The notes under the pieces are model-generated. The model had not been told where the DNA came from. It was given only the letters and a program-made list of their open reading frames with translations, and searched no databases. From assembly GCA_902629955.1 (NCBI GenBank), contig CACOSS010000002.1, forward strand, positions 47,103 to 111,102: DNA of 64,000 nucleotides, given 5' to 3'. Shown in pieces: positions 42,582 through 51,608 of the stretch (position 1 is its first letter; each line of letters opens with the position of its first letter). The translations under genes and the position numbers were made by a program. The stretch is from an uncultured Pelagibacteraceae bacterium (GTDB lineage: Bacteria > Pseudomonadota > Alphaproteobacteria > Pelagibacterales > Pelagibacteraceae).

Positions 42582-43679
42582 TTAATTTGTTGCTTTCTTT
42601 AATTCTGGCAATGGAAGGTATGGTACAACACCAGATCCAGCCTCTTTATCAATTATAACCTTATCTATATCTGCTAATACTTTTTCCATTGTTTCTAAAT
42701 ACATTCTTTCTTGAGTGACTTGTTTTGCGTTTTTATATTCATTAAAAATCGCTAAAAATCTGCTAGCCTCACCTTCAGCTTTAGCTACAACTTCTTTCTT
42801 GTAAGCTTCTGCTGCTTGTAATATTTTTGCCGCTTCCCCACGTGCTCTTGGTATAACATCATTCGCATATGCCTCTGCTTCATTCTTTGATCTTTCCATA
42901 TCTGCTCTTGCAGCCTGTACGTCTCTAAATGCATCAATTACCTGATCTGGTGGATCGGCCTTTTGTGTTTGGACTTGAGTAATTTGAATTCCAGAGTTGT
43001 ACTCATCTAAAATACTTTGAATGATTTCTTGTGTATCAATTTCAATTTTTGATCTTCCTTCGGTTAAAATTGGTTGAATGTTGCTTCTTGCAATAACTTC
43101 TCTCATAGCAGTTTCAGCCGCTGCTTTTACTGTTCCTTCTGGATCTTGAATTTTAAATAAGAAATTACCTGCGTCTTTAATTACCCAAAAAACAGAAAAA
43201 TCTATATTAACGATATTCTCGTCTCCTGTTAACATTAAACTTTCCTCTGGTACATCAGCTACAGCAGTTGAAGTAAAGCCGCTATCTCTCTCAGATCTAA
43301 ATCCAATATCCATTCTATTAACTTTTGTAACTTTTGGAGTGAGAACAGTCTCAACTGGAAAAGGTATATGATAATTTAAACCTGGTTGGGTTGTGTTTAC
43401 AAATTTTCCAAATCTTAGAACAACTCCTTGTTCATCCGGCAAAACTCTATAAAGACCGCTTAAAGCCCAAATAACAATTAATATTACCAATCCGAAGATT
43501 ATAGGTTTTCCACCTTTTGTAGCACCACCTGGCATGAATTTGTTTATTTTATCTTGAAGGCTTCTAATTATTTCATCAATATCGGGGGGAGTTGGCCCTT
43601 TTCTACCCGAACCATTACCACCTCCTCCTGGGGGAGATCCCCAAGGACTTCCGCCTCTGCCTCTAAAATCGTCAACCAT
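42582..43679 (-). CDS. hflK: HflK, FtsH protease modulator
   Basis: Gly-rich N-terminus, TM, SPFH domain; partner of HflC. Confidence 0.94.
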   Translation of the reverse strand: MVDDFRGRGGSPWGSPPGGGGNGSGRKGPTPPDIDEIIRSLQDKINKFMPGGATKGGKPIIFGLVILIVIWALSGLYRVLPDEQGVVLRFGKFVNTTQPGLNYHIPFPVETVLTPKVTKVNRMDIGFRSERDSGFTSTAVADVPEESLMLTGDENIVNIDFSVFWVIKDAGNFLFKIQDPEGTVKAAAETAMREVIARSNIQPILTEGRSKIEIDTQEIIQSILDEYNSGIQITQVQTQKADPPDQVIDAFRDVQAARADMERSKNEAEAYANDVIPRARGEAAKILQAAEAYKKEVVAKAEGEASRFLAIFNEYKNAKQVTQERMYLETMEKVLADIDKVIIDKEAGSGVVPYLPLPELKKATN

Positions 43680-43751
43680 GTCACTCTATATAGTGTCTTT
43701 AATTTGAAAAACAAGATAAGTTAAAAGGTCAAATTAGTACTTATTGAAGCA

Positions 43752-44546
43752 ATGAAACAAGTAAAACCCACAAAAAAGTTTATAAAAAACCCTATTCAGG
43801 GAACTAAATTTACTATAGCAATTTCAAGCGCAAAAGGTGGGGTTGGAAAATCCACTTTTGCAACAAATTTTGCCTTAGCGTTAAAAAAGTCTGGATGCAA
43901 AGTCGGGTTATTAGATGCCGATATATATGGACCATCGCTTCCAAAACTTTTTTCCATTAATGAAAAGCCAAAAAGTGAAGAGGGTAAATTAATTCCTATA
44001 AATAAATTTGAAATACAATGTATGTCCATAGGTTTTTTAACAGATGAACAAACCCCTATGATATGGAGAGGTCCAATGGTGACTAGTGCAATAAAAACCT
44101 TTACTCAAAAAGTTGATTGGAAAGACCTTGATTTTATCATTGTAGATATGCCCCCAGGGACTGGTGATACTCAATTAACATTTGCACAAGAAATTAAGCT
44201 TGACGGAGCAATAATAGTTTCCACTCCTCAAGAAATAGCTCTTCAAGATGTAAAGAGGGGTATTAGAATGTTTGATAAACTTAAAACTAAAATAATTGGT
44301 CTTGTAGATAACATGAGTTTTTTTAAAGGAGATGATGGAAAAAAATATGATATTTTTGGGACAGGAGGTGTTAAAAAAACTGCGTTAGAATTTGATAAAG
44401 AATTTTTAGGAGAAATTCCTATATACCCGGAGATAGGAAAATATGGTGATCAAGGTAGACCTATTGTTGAGGCATTGCCAGATCATGAAGCAACAAAAAT
44501 ATATACTCTTTTAGCAGCGAAAATTAAAAAAGAATATTTAAGTTAA
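43752..44546 (+). CDS. mrp: Mrp/ApbC-family P-loop ATPase (short form)
   Basis: SSAKGGVGKSTFATNFA, DADIYGPSLPKLF, DMPPGTGDTQL. Confidence 0.93.
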   Translation: MKQVKPTKKFIKNPIQGTKFTIAISSAKGGVGKSTFATNFALALKKSGCKVGLLDADIYGPSLPKLFSINEKPKSEEGKLIPINKFEIQCMSIGFLTDEQTPMIWRGPMVTSAIKTFTQKVDWKDLDFIIVDMPPGTGDTQLTFAQEIKLDGAIIVSTPQEIALQDVKRGIRMFDKLKTKIIGLVDNMSFFKGDDGKKYDIFGTGGVKKTALEFDKEFLGEIPIYPEIGKYGDQGRPIVEALPDHEATKIYTLLAAKIKKEYLS

Positions 44547-46378
44547 TCTAATTCAAATTGATTTTTATAATCCTTTTTAAAATTTTTATTTTGTTTTTTC
44601 TTATCTAAAAAACAATTTCCAATTACTAATTTGTCCATTTCCGTTCCCATAAAACAATTAAAAGCATCTGAAGGAGTATTAACTATCGGCTCACCCCTCA
44701 CATTAAAAGATGTATTAATTAAAACTGGGCAATTTGTCATTTCTTTAAATTTTTTAATTAAAGAGTAATATTTAGGATTAGTTTCATTATGTACGGTCTG
44801 AATTCTTGCAGAATAATCAACATGGGTAACAGCTGGTATATCTGATCTTTTAATATTTAATTTATCTATGCCAAATAGTTTTTTTTCTTCATCGGACATT
44901 TTAATTTTTTTATCTTCTAATACTTCGGCAACTAAAAGCATGTATGGACTGTCTTGATTAATATTAAACCATTTATCAACATCCTCTCTGAGTACAGAGG
45001 GGGCAAAAGGTCTAAAACTTTCCCTAAATTTAACTTTTAGATTTAAATTTTTTTGCATTGTTGGTGATCTTGGATCACCTAAAATTGATCTTCCTCCTAA
45101 AGCTCTTGGACCAAACTCCATTCTACCTTGAAACCATCCAACAGCATCACCATTTTTAAGAGCCTCTGCAGTTTTATTAATTAATTCTTTTTCTTCTAAA
45201 AGTTCAAAGTTTGCATTTAAAGTTTTAAGCTCGTTTTCAATTTCATTTTGTGAAAAATTTGGTCCTAGATAAGAGCCTTTCATATCATTATTTGATATTT
45301 TTCTCTCTTGTTTAAGCTCTAAATGCCAAAGAGCCAAAGCTGCACCTAGTGATCCTCCAGCATCGCCAGCAGCAGGTTGTATCCAAATATTATCAAAAAT
45401 TTTTTTCTCAAGAATTTTTCCATTTGCAACGCAATTTAATGCTACTCCTCCAGCTAGACACAAATTTTTTATATTAAACTCAGTTCTTAAAGATGTTGCC
45501 ATTTTGATCATCACCTCCTCTGTTACTTTCTGAATTGAAGCAGCTATATCCATGTGAAATTGCGTTAATTTTTCTTTTTTACTATCTCTAGGTTTTTGAT
45601 TAAATAACTTATCAAATTTACCACTGGTCATTTTTAATCCTGTTGCATAATCAAAAAATTCTTGCTCAAGCTTAAACGATCCATCCTGTTTAATATCAAT
45701 CAAATTATCTTTAATTAAATCAACATATTGAGGTTCTCCATATGGTGCTAGACCCATAAGTTTATATTCCCCGCTATTAACTTTAAATCCTGTATAAAAA
45801 GTAAAAGCAGAATACAGAAGACCTAATGAATGTGGAAAATGAATTTCTTTTTTAATTGATAAATCTTCTCTATTACCAATTGCTACGGTAGTTGTAGCCC
45901 ATTCACCCACTCCATCTGCAGTAAGAATAATTGCATCCTTAAAAGGCGAAGGAAAAAAAGCACTAGCAGCATGACTTAAATGATGTTCTGAAAAAAAAAT
46001 CTTTTTTTCATCTACAAATTCTTTGTCATGTTCCTGTAAAAATTTGAATAACATATTTTTTTGAAAGAGCTTTTCTCTTAACCATGAGGGCATGGACTTT
46101 GTAAACTGTTTAAATCCTCTAGGCGCAAATGCTACATATGTTTCAAGAAGTCTTTCAAATTTTAAAAAAGGCTTTTCATAAAAAACTATGTGATCTATTT
46201 CGGATAGTTTCAATTTTGCAAACTTTAAGACAAATTCAACAGCGTTATAAGGATAACTAGAGTCGTGTTTTTTTCTTGTAAATCTTTCTTCTTGCGCCGC
46301 GGCTATAATTTCTCCATCGACCAATATTGCTGCTGCACTATCGTGATAAAATGCAGAAATTCCTAATATTGAAATCAC
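44543..46378 (-). CDS. NodU/CmcH-family carbamoyltransferase
   Basis: ILGISAFYHDSAAAILVDGEIIAAAQEERFTRKKHD, EHHLSHAASAFFPSPF, FGPRALGGRSILGDPR. Confidence 0.96.
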   Translation of the reverse strand: MISILGISAFYHDSAAAILVDGEIIAAAQEERFTRKKHDSSYPYNAVEFVLKFAKLKLSEIDHIVFYEKPFLKFERLLETYVAFAPRGFKQFTKSMPSWLREKLFQKNMLFKFLQEHDKEFVDEKKIFFSEHHLSHAASAFFPSPFKDAIILTADGVGEWATTTVAIGNREDLSIKKEIHFPHSLGLLYSAFTFYTGFKVNSGEYKLMGLAPYGEPQYVDLIKDNLIDIKQDGSFKLEQEFFDYATGLKMTSGKFDKLFNQKPRDSKKEKLTQFHMDIAASIQKVTEEVMIKMATSLRTEFNIKNLCLAGGVALNCVANGKILEKKIFDNIWIQPAAGDAGGSLGAALALWHLELKQERKISNNDMKGSYLGPNFSQNEIENELKTLNANFELLEEKELINKTAEALKNGDAVGWFQGRMEFGPRALGGRSILGDPRSPTMQKNLNLKVKFRESFRPFAPSVLREDVDKWFNINQDSPYMLLVAEVLEDKKIKMSDEEKKLFGIDKLNIKRSDIPAVTHVDYSARIQTVHNETNPKYYSLIKKFKEMTNCPVLINTSFNVRGEPIVNTPSDAFNCFMGTEMDKLVIGNCFLDKKKQNKNFKKDYKNQFELD

Positions 46379-46381
46379 AGA

Positions 46382-46531
46382 TTAAAATATTGTATAAATA
46401 AAAGGTGCTACAGCAGAACCTTGGCTCAAAATTATTAATCCGCCAAATAAAGCTAAAACTAATATAATAGGCAATAACCAAAATTTTTTTCTAACTTTTA
46501 AAAAATTCCAAAATTCAATTAAAAAATTCAT
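46382..46531 (-). CDS. DUF5989-like small membrane protein
   Basis: Reverse-strand ORF (49 aa, below ORF-track cutoff): MNFLIEFWNFLKVRKKFWLLPIILVLALFGGLIILSQGSAVAPFIYTIF*. Confidence 0.8.
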   Translation of the reverse strand: MNFLIEFWNFLKVRKKFWLLPIILVLALFGGLIILSQGSAVAPFIYTIF

Positions 46532-46536
46532 TCTAT

Positions 46537-46923
46537 TTAAAATTGATTTTTTAAACTGCTATTTGAATTATCTTTATCAAGCCAGTAGGTTTCTTTTTTA
46601 TTTTTCTTTAAATTTAATAAATCTTTCCTCAAAAGTTTCATAATTAAACCAGTTGGTGTTACAACTAAAAAAAATACTATTCCCATAACTATTGGAGCTA
46701 TAATGCTTCCTAAAAGTATTCCAAATTTAAACCAAATTTTGTTCAAAGGCAAAAGTAGTTTTGAATTTAAGAGACCTAATGCAAAGAAAATTCCAGATAT
46801 AGATAAAGACCAAAATCTTAAGTCGTTTTGTTTAAGTAAAGGCCACAAAGCTATAATTAAAAAAACTATAGAAAAAACTATTCCAAAGTTTCTATTTGTT
46901 GGCAGTTTTATTTTTGATTGCAT
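46537..46923 (-). CDS. SxtJ-family membrane protein
   Basis: Hydrophobic 128-aa protein adjacent to carbamoyltransferase and DUF5989 ORF; RNFGIVFSIVFLIIALWPLL. Confidence 0.75.
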   Translation of the reverse strand: MQSKIKLPTNRNFGIVFSIVFLIIALWPLLKQNDLRFWSLSISGIFFALGLLNSKLLLPLNKIWFKFGILLGSIIAPIVMGIVFFLVVTPTGLIMKLLRKDLLNLKKNKKETYWLDKDNSNSSLKNQF

Positions 46924-46926
46924 AAA

Positions 46927-47877
46927 CTATTTTACAATTTTTTCATCTAAATCGAAAGCATTCATTAGCTCATTCCACTCTCTTTTGGACAAACCTGATG
47001 ACTCAATGTTAGTATTCTTTCCTGAAATTAAATCCTTTAAAACCTTTTTACCTTTTGAGGATACCTCTGTTCCACCAACTCTGTAATCCATGAAAGCCTC
47101 AAAAGTTATTGGTACCCATTTTTTTAGAGTATCTAGCATTACATCGGCATATGCTCTTATTTCAAACTGTGCATGACTATCAGCTCGTAGTCTTAAAAAA
47201 TTCATAAGATTTAATAAATCTGTTTTCCAGTACCATTGTGTGTATGTGTTTAATGTTAAATTCATTCTAGCTAGTTCTCTTGCTAACCCAGATTTTTTTT
47301 CATCTATTACTGATCCATCATAACGTTCATTAAGCATTGTTTCATAATTATCATAAGTTCTTTCTGCATCATTTTTTAACAAATTCAAAACCTCTTTTGC
47401 TTGATCTCCAGTCAAAATCTCTCCTCTGCCTTGTCTATTATTTTTTGACTGAGCAGCTAAGTTTTCTTGATTAGGTAAATAAAATTCTTTATCTAAAATA
47501 GAGTATCTTGCTGAATACTCATTCACATTTGCAGTTCTATGTCTAATCCATTGTCTGGCTATAAAGATTGGTAACTTGATATGATATTTTATTTCACACA
47601 TTTCAAAAGGAGTGCTATGCCAGTGTCTCATTAAATATTTAATGAGTCCCGAATCTGTTGAAACTTGTTTAGTTCCCTTTCCGTAAGATACTCTTGCTGC
47701 TTGCACAATTGAAGTGTCATCTCCCATATAATCGATTACTCTTACAAAACCATGGTCTAGAACCGGAATTGCCTCAAATAATATATTTTCTAATTGTGGA
47801 GAAGTTACCCTTTTTGTTTTATTTTCCTGAGATTGTAGATCTTTGATTTCTTGTTGTTGTTCTTTAGTTAATTTCAT
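46927..47877 (-). CDS. thyX: FAD-dependent thymidylate synthase
   Basis: ThyX motif [19 protein letters not shown]. Confidence 0.95.
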   Translation of the reverse strand: MKLTKEQQQEIKDLQSQENKTKRVTSPQLENILFEAIPVLDHGFVRVIDYMGDDTSIVQAARVSYGKGTKQVSTDSGLIKYLMRHWHSTPFEMCEIKYHIKLPIFIARQWIRHRTANVNEYSARYSILDKEFYLPNQENLAAQSKNNRQGRGEILTGDQAKEVLNLLKNDAERTYDNYETMLNERYDGSVIDEKKSGLARELARMNLTLNTYTQWYWKTDLLNLMNFLRLRADSHAQFEIRAYADVMLDTLKKWVPITFEAFMDYRVGGTEVSSKGKKVLKDLISGKNTNIESSGLSKREWNELMNAFDLDEKIVK

Positions 47878-47924
47878 GAATTAATTATTGAATCTTTAGA
47901 GTTTACTTTTATATTAATAGTGTT

Positions 47925-48190
47925 GGTTTTCCAACTATGACGATAAACGAATTTCGTAATAAACATTGCGGACGTGGGGGCAGTACCCACCACCTCCACC
48001 AAATTCAACTTATGGGGGTGAACTAGGATCGACGGATGTCTAAAGGCTGTTCTTTCGTTCGGAATTGTTCCACCGTAACGGGCTATTTTATAATTGCAAA
48101 TAATAAATTTGCACTTGCAGCTTAATTAATTTTTTAATTAAGTTACGGGGTTTGGGGCACCTGGCAACAGAACGCCCCTAAAATTTTACT
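47925..48190 (+). ncRNA. ssrA: Circularly permuted two-piece tmRNA (alphaproteobacterial type); boundaries approximate
   Basis: T-arm plus acceptor 3' strand CGGACGTGGGGGCAGTACCCACCACCTCCACCA (ends 48001) precedes 5' strand GGGGGTGAACTAGGATCGACGG (from 48014); acceptor pairs 7 bp with G3-U70; tag ORF GCA AAT AAT AAA TTT GCA CTT GCA GCT TAA (48096-48125) = ANNKFALAA*. Confidence 0.93.
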
Positions 48191-48252
48191 GTGACACTCT
48201 GAACCTTTTTTTAATTAAACGAATAACTATTTCGATCTGAAAGGAGACTAAA

Positions 48253-48459
48253 ATGAAAAAAATAATAATATCAATTTTTTTTGTATTAATGTCTAGCTCA
48301 GCTTTTGCAGGGTCTTGTCCGATGTTATGGGGTGAAGTCGATAGCAAAATGGATGAAATAAAAAAACTGAGAGATGCTGGAAAAAAAGCTCATGATAGTG
48401 GTGATCACGCAAAATCAGAGGAGTTATTAAACAAAGCACTTAGTATGTTAAACAACTAA
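48253..48459 (+). CDS. Small secreted hypothetical protein
   Basis: Signal peptide MKKIIISIFFVLMSSSAFA; AAGGAG Shine-Dalgarno at 48241-48246. Confidence 0.8.
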   Translation: MKKIIISIFFVLMSSSAFAGSCPMLWGEVDSKMDEIKKLRDAGKKAHDSGDHAKSEELLNKALSMLNN

Positions 48460-48465
48460 AATATT

Positions 48466-48488
48466 ATGAGGTGACAATGTCACCTCAT
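48466..48488 (+). terminator. Hairpin terminator candidate ATGAGGTGACA-A-TGTCACCTCAT
   Basis: Perfect inverted repeat with 11-nt arms shortly after stop codon, followed by T/A-rich sequence. Confidence 0.6.
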
Positions 48489-48500
48489 TTAAAAAATTAA

Positions 48501-48965
48501 ATGAAATTAAAGTTAAATCAAAAAGCTCCCGTTTTCAAACTGCCTAGTACAAGTGGTAATATTCTTGAAATTAATAAAATTAAAAAATATATAATTCTTT
48601 ATTTCTATCCTAAAGATGATACTCCTGGATGTACATTAGAATCTCGAGATTTTAATAAATTAAATAGTGTTTTAAAAAAAAACAAAACATTGGTTTTTGG
48701 TATATCAAAAGACTCAATAGATAGTCATAAAAAATTCAAAAAAAAATATAAGCTTAAATTTGATTTACTATCGGATGAAAAATTAAATGTAATTAAAAAA
48801 TATGGGGTGTGGGGACCAAAGCAATTTTTAGGAAAAAAATATATGGGAATAATTAGGACTACTTTTCTAATAAGTCCCAAGGGTAAAATTTTAAAAATAT
48901 GGCCAAATGTAAGAGTAAAAGATCACGCAAAAGAAGTTTTGGCAGAGCTTAAAAAAATAGTTTAA
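48501..48965 (+). CDS. bcp: Peroxiredoxin (thioredoxin-dependent thiol peroxidase, BCP)
   Basis: LYFYPKDDTPGCTLESRDF. Confidence 0.95.
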   Translation: MKLKLNQKAPVFKLPSTSGNILEINKIKKYIILYFYPKDDTPGCTLESRDFNKLNSVLKKNKTLVFGISKDSIDSHKKFKKKYKLKFDLLSDEKLNVIKKYGVWGPKQFLGKKYMGIIRTTFLISPKGKILKIWPNVRVKDHAKEVLAELKKIV

Positions 48966-49004
48966 GATAAAATTCTTTAGTATAAGAATATTGGTCTTAA
49001 AACT

Positions 49005-49769
49005 ATGAAAAAAATTACCCGTCTTTATAAAAAAATAACTTATTATTTAAAGCCAAAAATAGATGTGGATAAAATATCTAATGAATTTAATTCTTTAGGA
49101 GAAATATTCAATTATTTTGGCACAGACAAAGGATCAAATGTAAAAAATCAATACGATTTGAATTCAGATCTTATTATAGGACATGGTTTCGATAAATTTT
49201 ATGAAAAACACTTATCAGCTTTTAAAGATAAAAAATTTGACTTATTTGAGATTGGTACTTGGAGAGGAGCATCATCAGCAGCATTTGCTATTTATTTTCC
49301 TAAAGCAAATATTTATGGTGTAGATAGAAATTTTAAGTTTAGTTATAAATCTAAAAGAATTAAATTTATAAATTGTGACTTGACTGTTGAAAAAGAATTT
49401 AAAAATTTAAAAAAAGCTATTGAGGGCAAAAAATTTAAAATAATTATTGATGATGGATCACATATTTTAACACATATTATTCAAAACCTAAAATTCTTTT
49501 TTAAAAAAGTTGAAAGTGATTGTTATTTTATAATTGAAGATTTTAATGCACCAAAAGATGAGCCGCACTTGAATGATGGAAATGGTAAAGAAATATTAAT
49601 TGATGATATTTTAAACAATATTAAAAATAAAAAATATTTTAAGTCTGAAATTCTAACATCGGAAGATCAAAAATTTCTTTTTGATAACGTTAAAGAAATT
49701 CATACATATAAAGGAAATCATACTGTACCCCCGTATTATTCAAATATAGCTTTCTTGAAAAAAAGATAA
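49005..49769 (+). CDS. Class I SAM-dependent methyltransferase-like protein
   Basis: FDLFEIGTWRGASSAAFAIYFPKANIYGVDRN, IIIDDGSH. Confidence 0.75.
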   Translation: MKKITRLYKKITYYLKPKIDVDKISNEFNSLGEIFNYFGTDKGSNVKNQYDLNSDLIIGHGFDKFYEKHLSAFKDKKFDLFEIGTWRGASSAAFAIYFPKANIYGVDRNFKFSYKSKRIKFINCDLTVEKEFKNLKKAIEGKKFKIIIDDGSHILTHIIQNLKFFFKKVESDCYFIIEDFNAPKDEPHLNDGNGKEILIDDILNNIKNKKYFKSEILTSEDQKFLFDNVKEIHTYKGNHTVPPYYSNIAFLKKR

Positions 49770-50144
49770 TTATTTTTCAATTAGCTTCGAAAAGTTTGGT
49801 TTAAAGTAATTTGGGCCTTTCATGACTTTGCCTTTGTCGTTAAAAATTGGTTTACCGTCAACGCCTAATTTACTCATATTAGACTTTTGTACTTCATCAA
49901 AGCACTCGTCTAGATTTATTCCAAAAGCATGACCAGCGCCGTATGTAACATACAAAATATCTGTTAGAGCGTCTGCTACCTCAGTCAAATTTTTATTTTC
50001 AATTGCCTCTTTTAATTCAACCAATTCTTCTTCTATCAAGCTTAATCTAAGATCAGTAATTTTTTTTGAACTAAAACTTGCTGATGTTTTAACATCTTGT
50101 CCAAATGTTTTCATAAACAAACCAACTTTTTCAAAATTTGTCAT
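49770..50144 (-). CDS. MazG/PRA-PH-like nucleoside triphosphate pyrophosphohydrolase
   Basis: LIEEELVELKEAIENKNLTEVADALTDILYVTYGAGHAFG. Confidence 0.85.
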   Translation of the reverse strand: MTNFEKVGLFMKTFGQDVKTSASFSSKKITDLRLSLIEEELVELKEAIENKNLTEVADALTDILYVTYGAGHAFGINLDECFDEVQKSNMSKLGVDGKPIFNDKGKVMKGPNYFKPNFSKLIEK

Positions 50145-50213
50145 ATTGCTCCTATTTGATTCTATTCAAACATAATGTATAAGAATTATACCAATACACT
50201 CAAATTAAAGATT

Positions 50214-51608
50214 ATGAAAAAAAGGAAAGAATTCGATAGTATCGGGTCAATTAGTGTACCTGTGGATAAGTATTGGGGTGCTTCAACAGAACGTTCAAAG
50301 AAATATTTTAATATTGGGGATACCTTAATAAATCCATTAATTATTAAATCAATTGCAGTAATTAAAAAATCTGCAGCAATTGTACATTTAAAAAATAAAG
50401 AAATTGATAAGAAAATTGCTAGAGCTATCATAAGAGCATCTGAGGAAGTAATCTCAGGAAAGTTAAAAGATCATTTCCCCTTAAAAGTTTGGCAAACTGG
50501 GTCTGGAACTCAAACTAATATGAATATAAATGAAGTAATTTCAAATAGAGCTATTGAGATATTAAAAGGGAAAAAAGGAACCAAGAAACCAGTCCATCCA
50601 AATGATCACGTAAATAAATCTCAATCTACCAATGATGTTTTTCCATCTGCTATTCATATAGCTATAGCAATAAAAACTGTTCATGAACTTTTACCAAATC
50701 TAGAATTATTAAATAAAAAACTTAAGAAAAAAGTCGCAGAGTTTAATAAAATAATTAAAATTGGAAGAACACATCTCCAAGATGCTACTCCAATATCACT
50801 TGGTCAAGAGTTTTCTGGCTATCAATCCCAACTTAAAGACTCAATCGAGAGAATTAAGTTAAGTTTAAAAGAAATTTATTATATCGCTCAAGGTGGAACA
50901 GCAGTTGGGACTGGGATAAATACAAAAAAAAATTTTGATAAAAAAATTGTTAAAGAAATATCAAAAATTACAAAATTACCATTTAAATGTGCAAAAAATA
51001 AATTTGCAGCTCTAGCGTCACACGATCCTATTGTAAATTTTTCAGGAAGTTTAAATACTACAGCTGTAAGTTTAATGAAAATTGCAAATGATATCAGATT
51101 TCTTGGATCTGGACCAAGAGCAGGTTACTCTGAATTAAAACTGCCAGAAAATGAAGCTGGATCATCAATTATGCCAGGTAAAGTTAATCCTACTCAGTGT
51201 GAAGCTATTACAATGGTTTGTACTAAAGTTATTGGAAATCATAGTGGAATTACTATTGCAGGATCTCATGGTCATTTTGAACTAAATGTATTTAAACCTT
51301 TGATAGCTCACAATATAATGCAATCTATAAGTTTGTTATCAGACAGTTCAAAAAATTTTGCAAACTTTTGTGTTGGAGGAATCAAAGCAAACAAGAAAAG
51401 AATTGGGGAGCTGCTAAACAATTCTTTAATGCTAGTAACCGCACTTGCTCCAAAAATTGGCTACGATAACGCTGCCAAAATTGCAAAATTAGCACATAAA
51501 AATAATACATCTTTGAAATTAGAGGCTTTGAAAACAAAATTAATTAGTGAGGTTGAGTATGATAAATTGGTTAATCCCTCAAAGATGATTTATCCCTCTT
51601 CTAAATAA
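50214..51608 (+). CDS. fumC: Class II fumarate hydratase (ORF opens at 50175; internal Met at 50214 preferred)
   Basis: VWQTGSGTQTNMNINEVISNRA, AGSSIMPGKVNPTQCEA. Confidence 0.95.
   Translation: MKKRKEFDSIGSISVPVDKYWGASTERSKKYFNIGDTLINPLIIKSIAVIKKSAAIVHLKNKEIDKKIARAIIRASEEVISGKLKDHFPLKVWQTGSGTQTNMNINEVISNRAIEILKGKKGTKKPVHPNDHVNKSQSTNDVFPSAIHIAIAIKTVHELLPNLELLNKKLKKKVAEFNKIIKIGRTHLQDATPISLGQEFSGYQSQLKDSIERIKLSLKEIYYIAQGGTAVGTGINTKKNFDKKIVKEISKITKLPFKCAKNKFAALASHDPIVNFSGSLNTTAVSLMKIANDIRFLGSGPRAGYSELKLPENEAGSSIMPGKVNPTQCEAITMVCTKVIGNHSGITIAGSHGHFELNVFKPLIAHNIMQSISLLSDSSKNFANFCVGGIKANKKRIGELLNNSLMLVTALAPKIGYDNAAKIAKLAHKNNTSLKLEALKTKLISEVEYDKLVNPSKMIYPSSK

Noticed and set aside
46703-47086. 127-aa + strand ORF over SxtJ/thyX
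   Set aside because: Antisense to two supported genes, no motif
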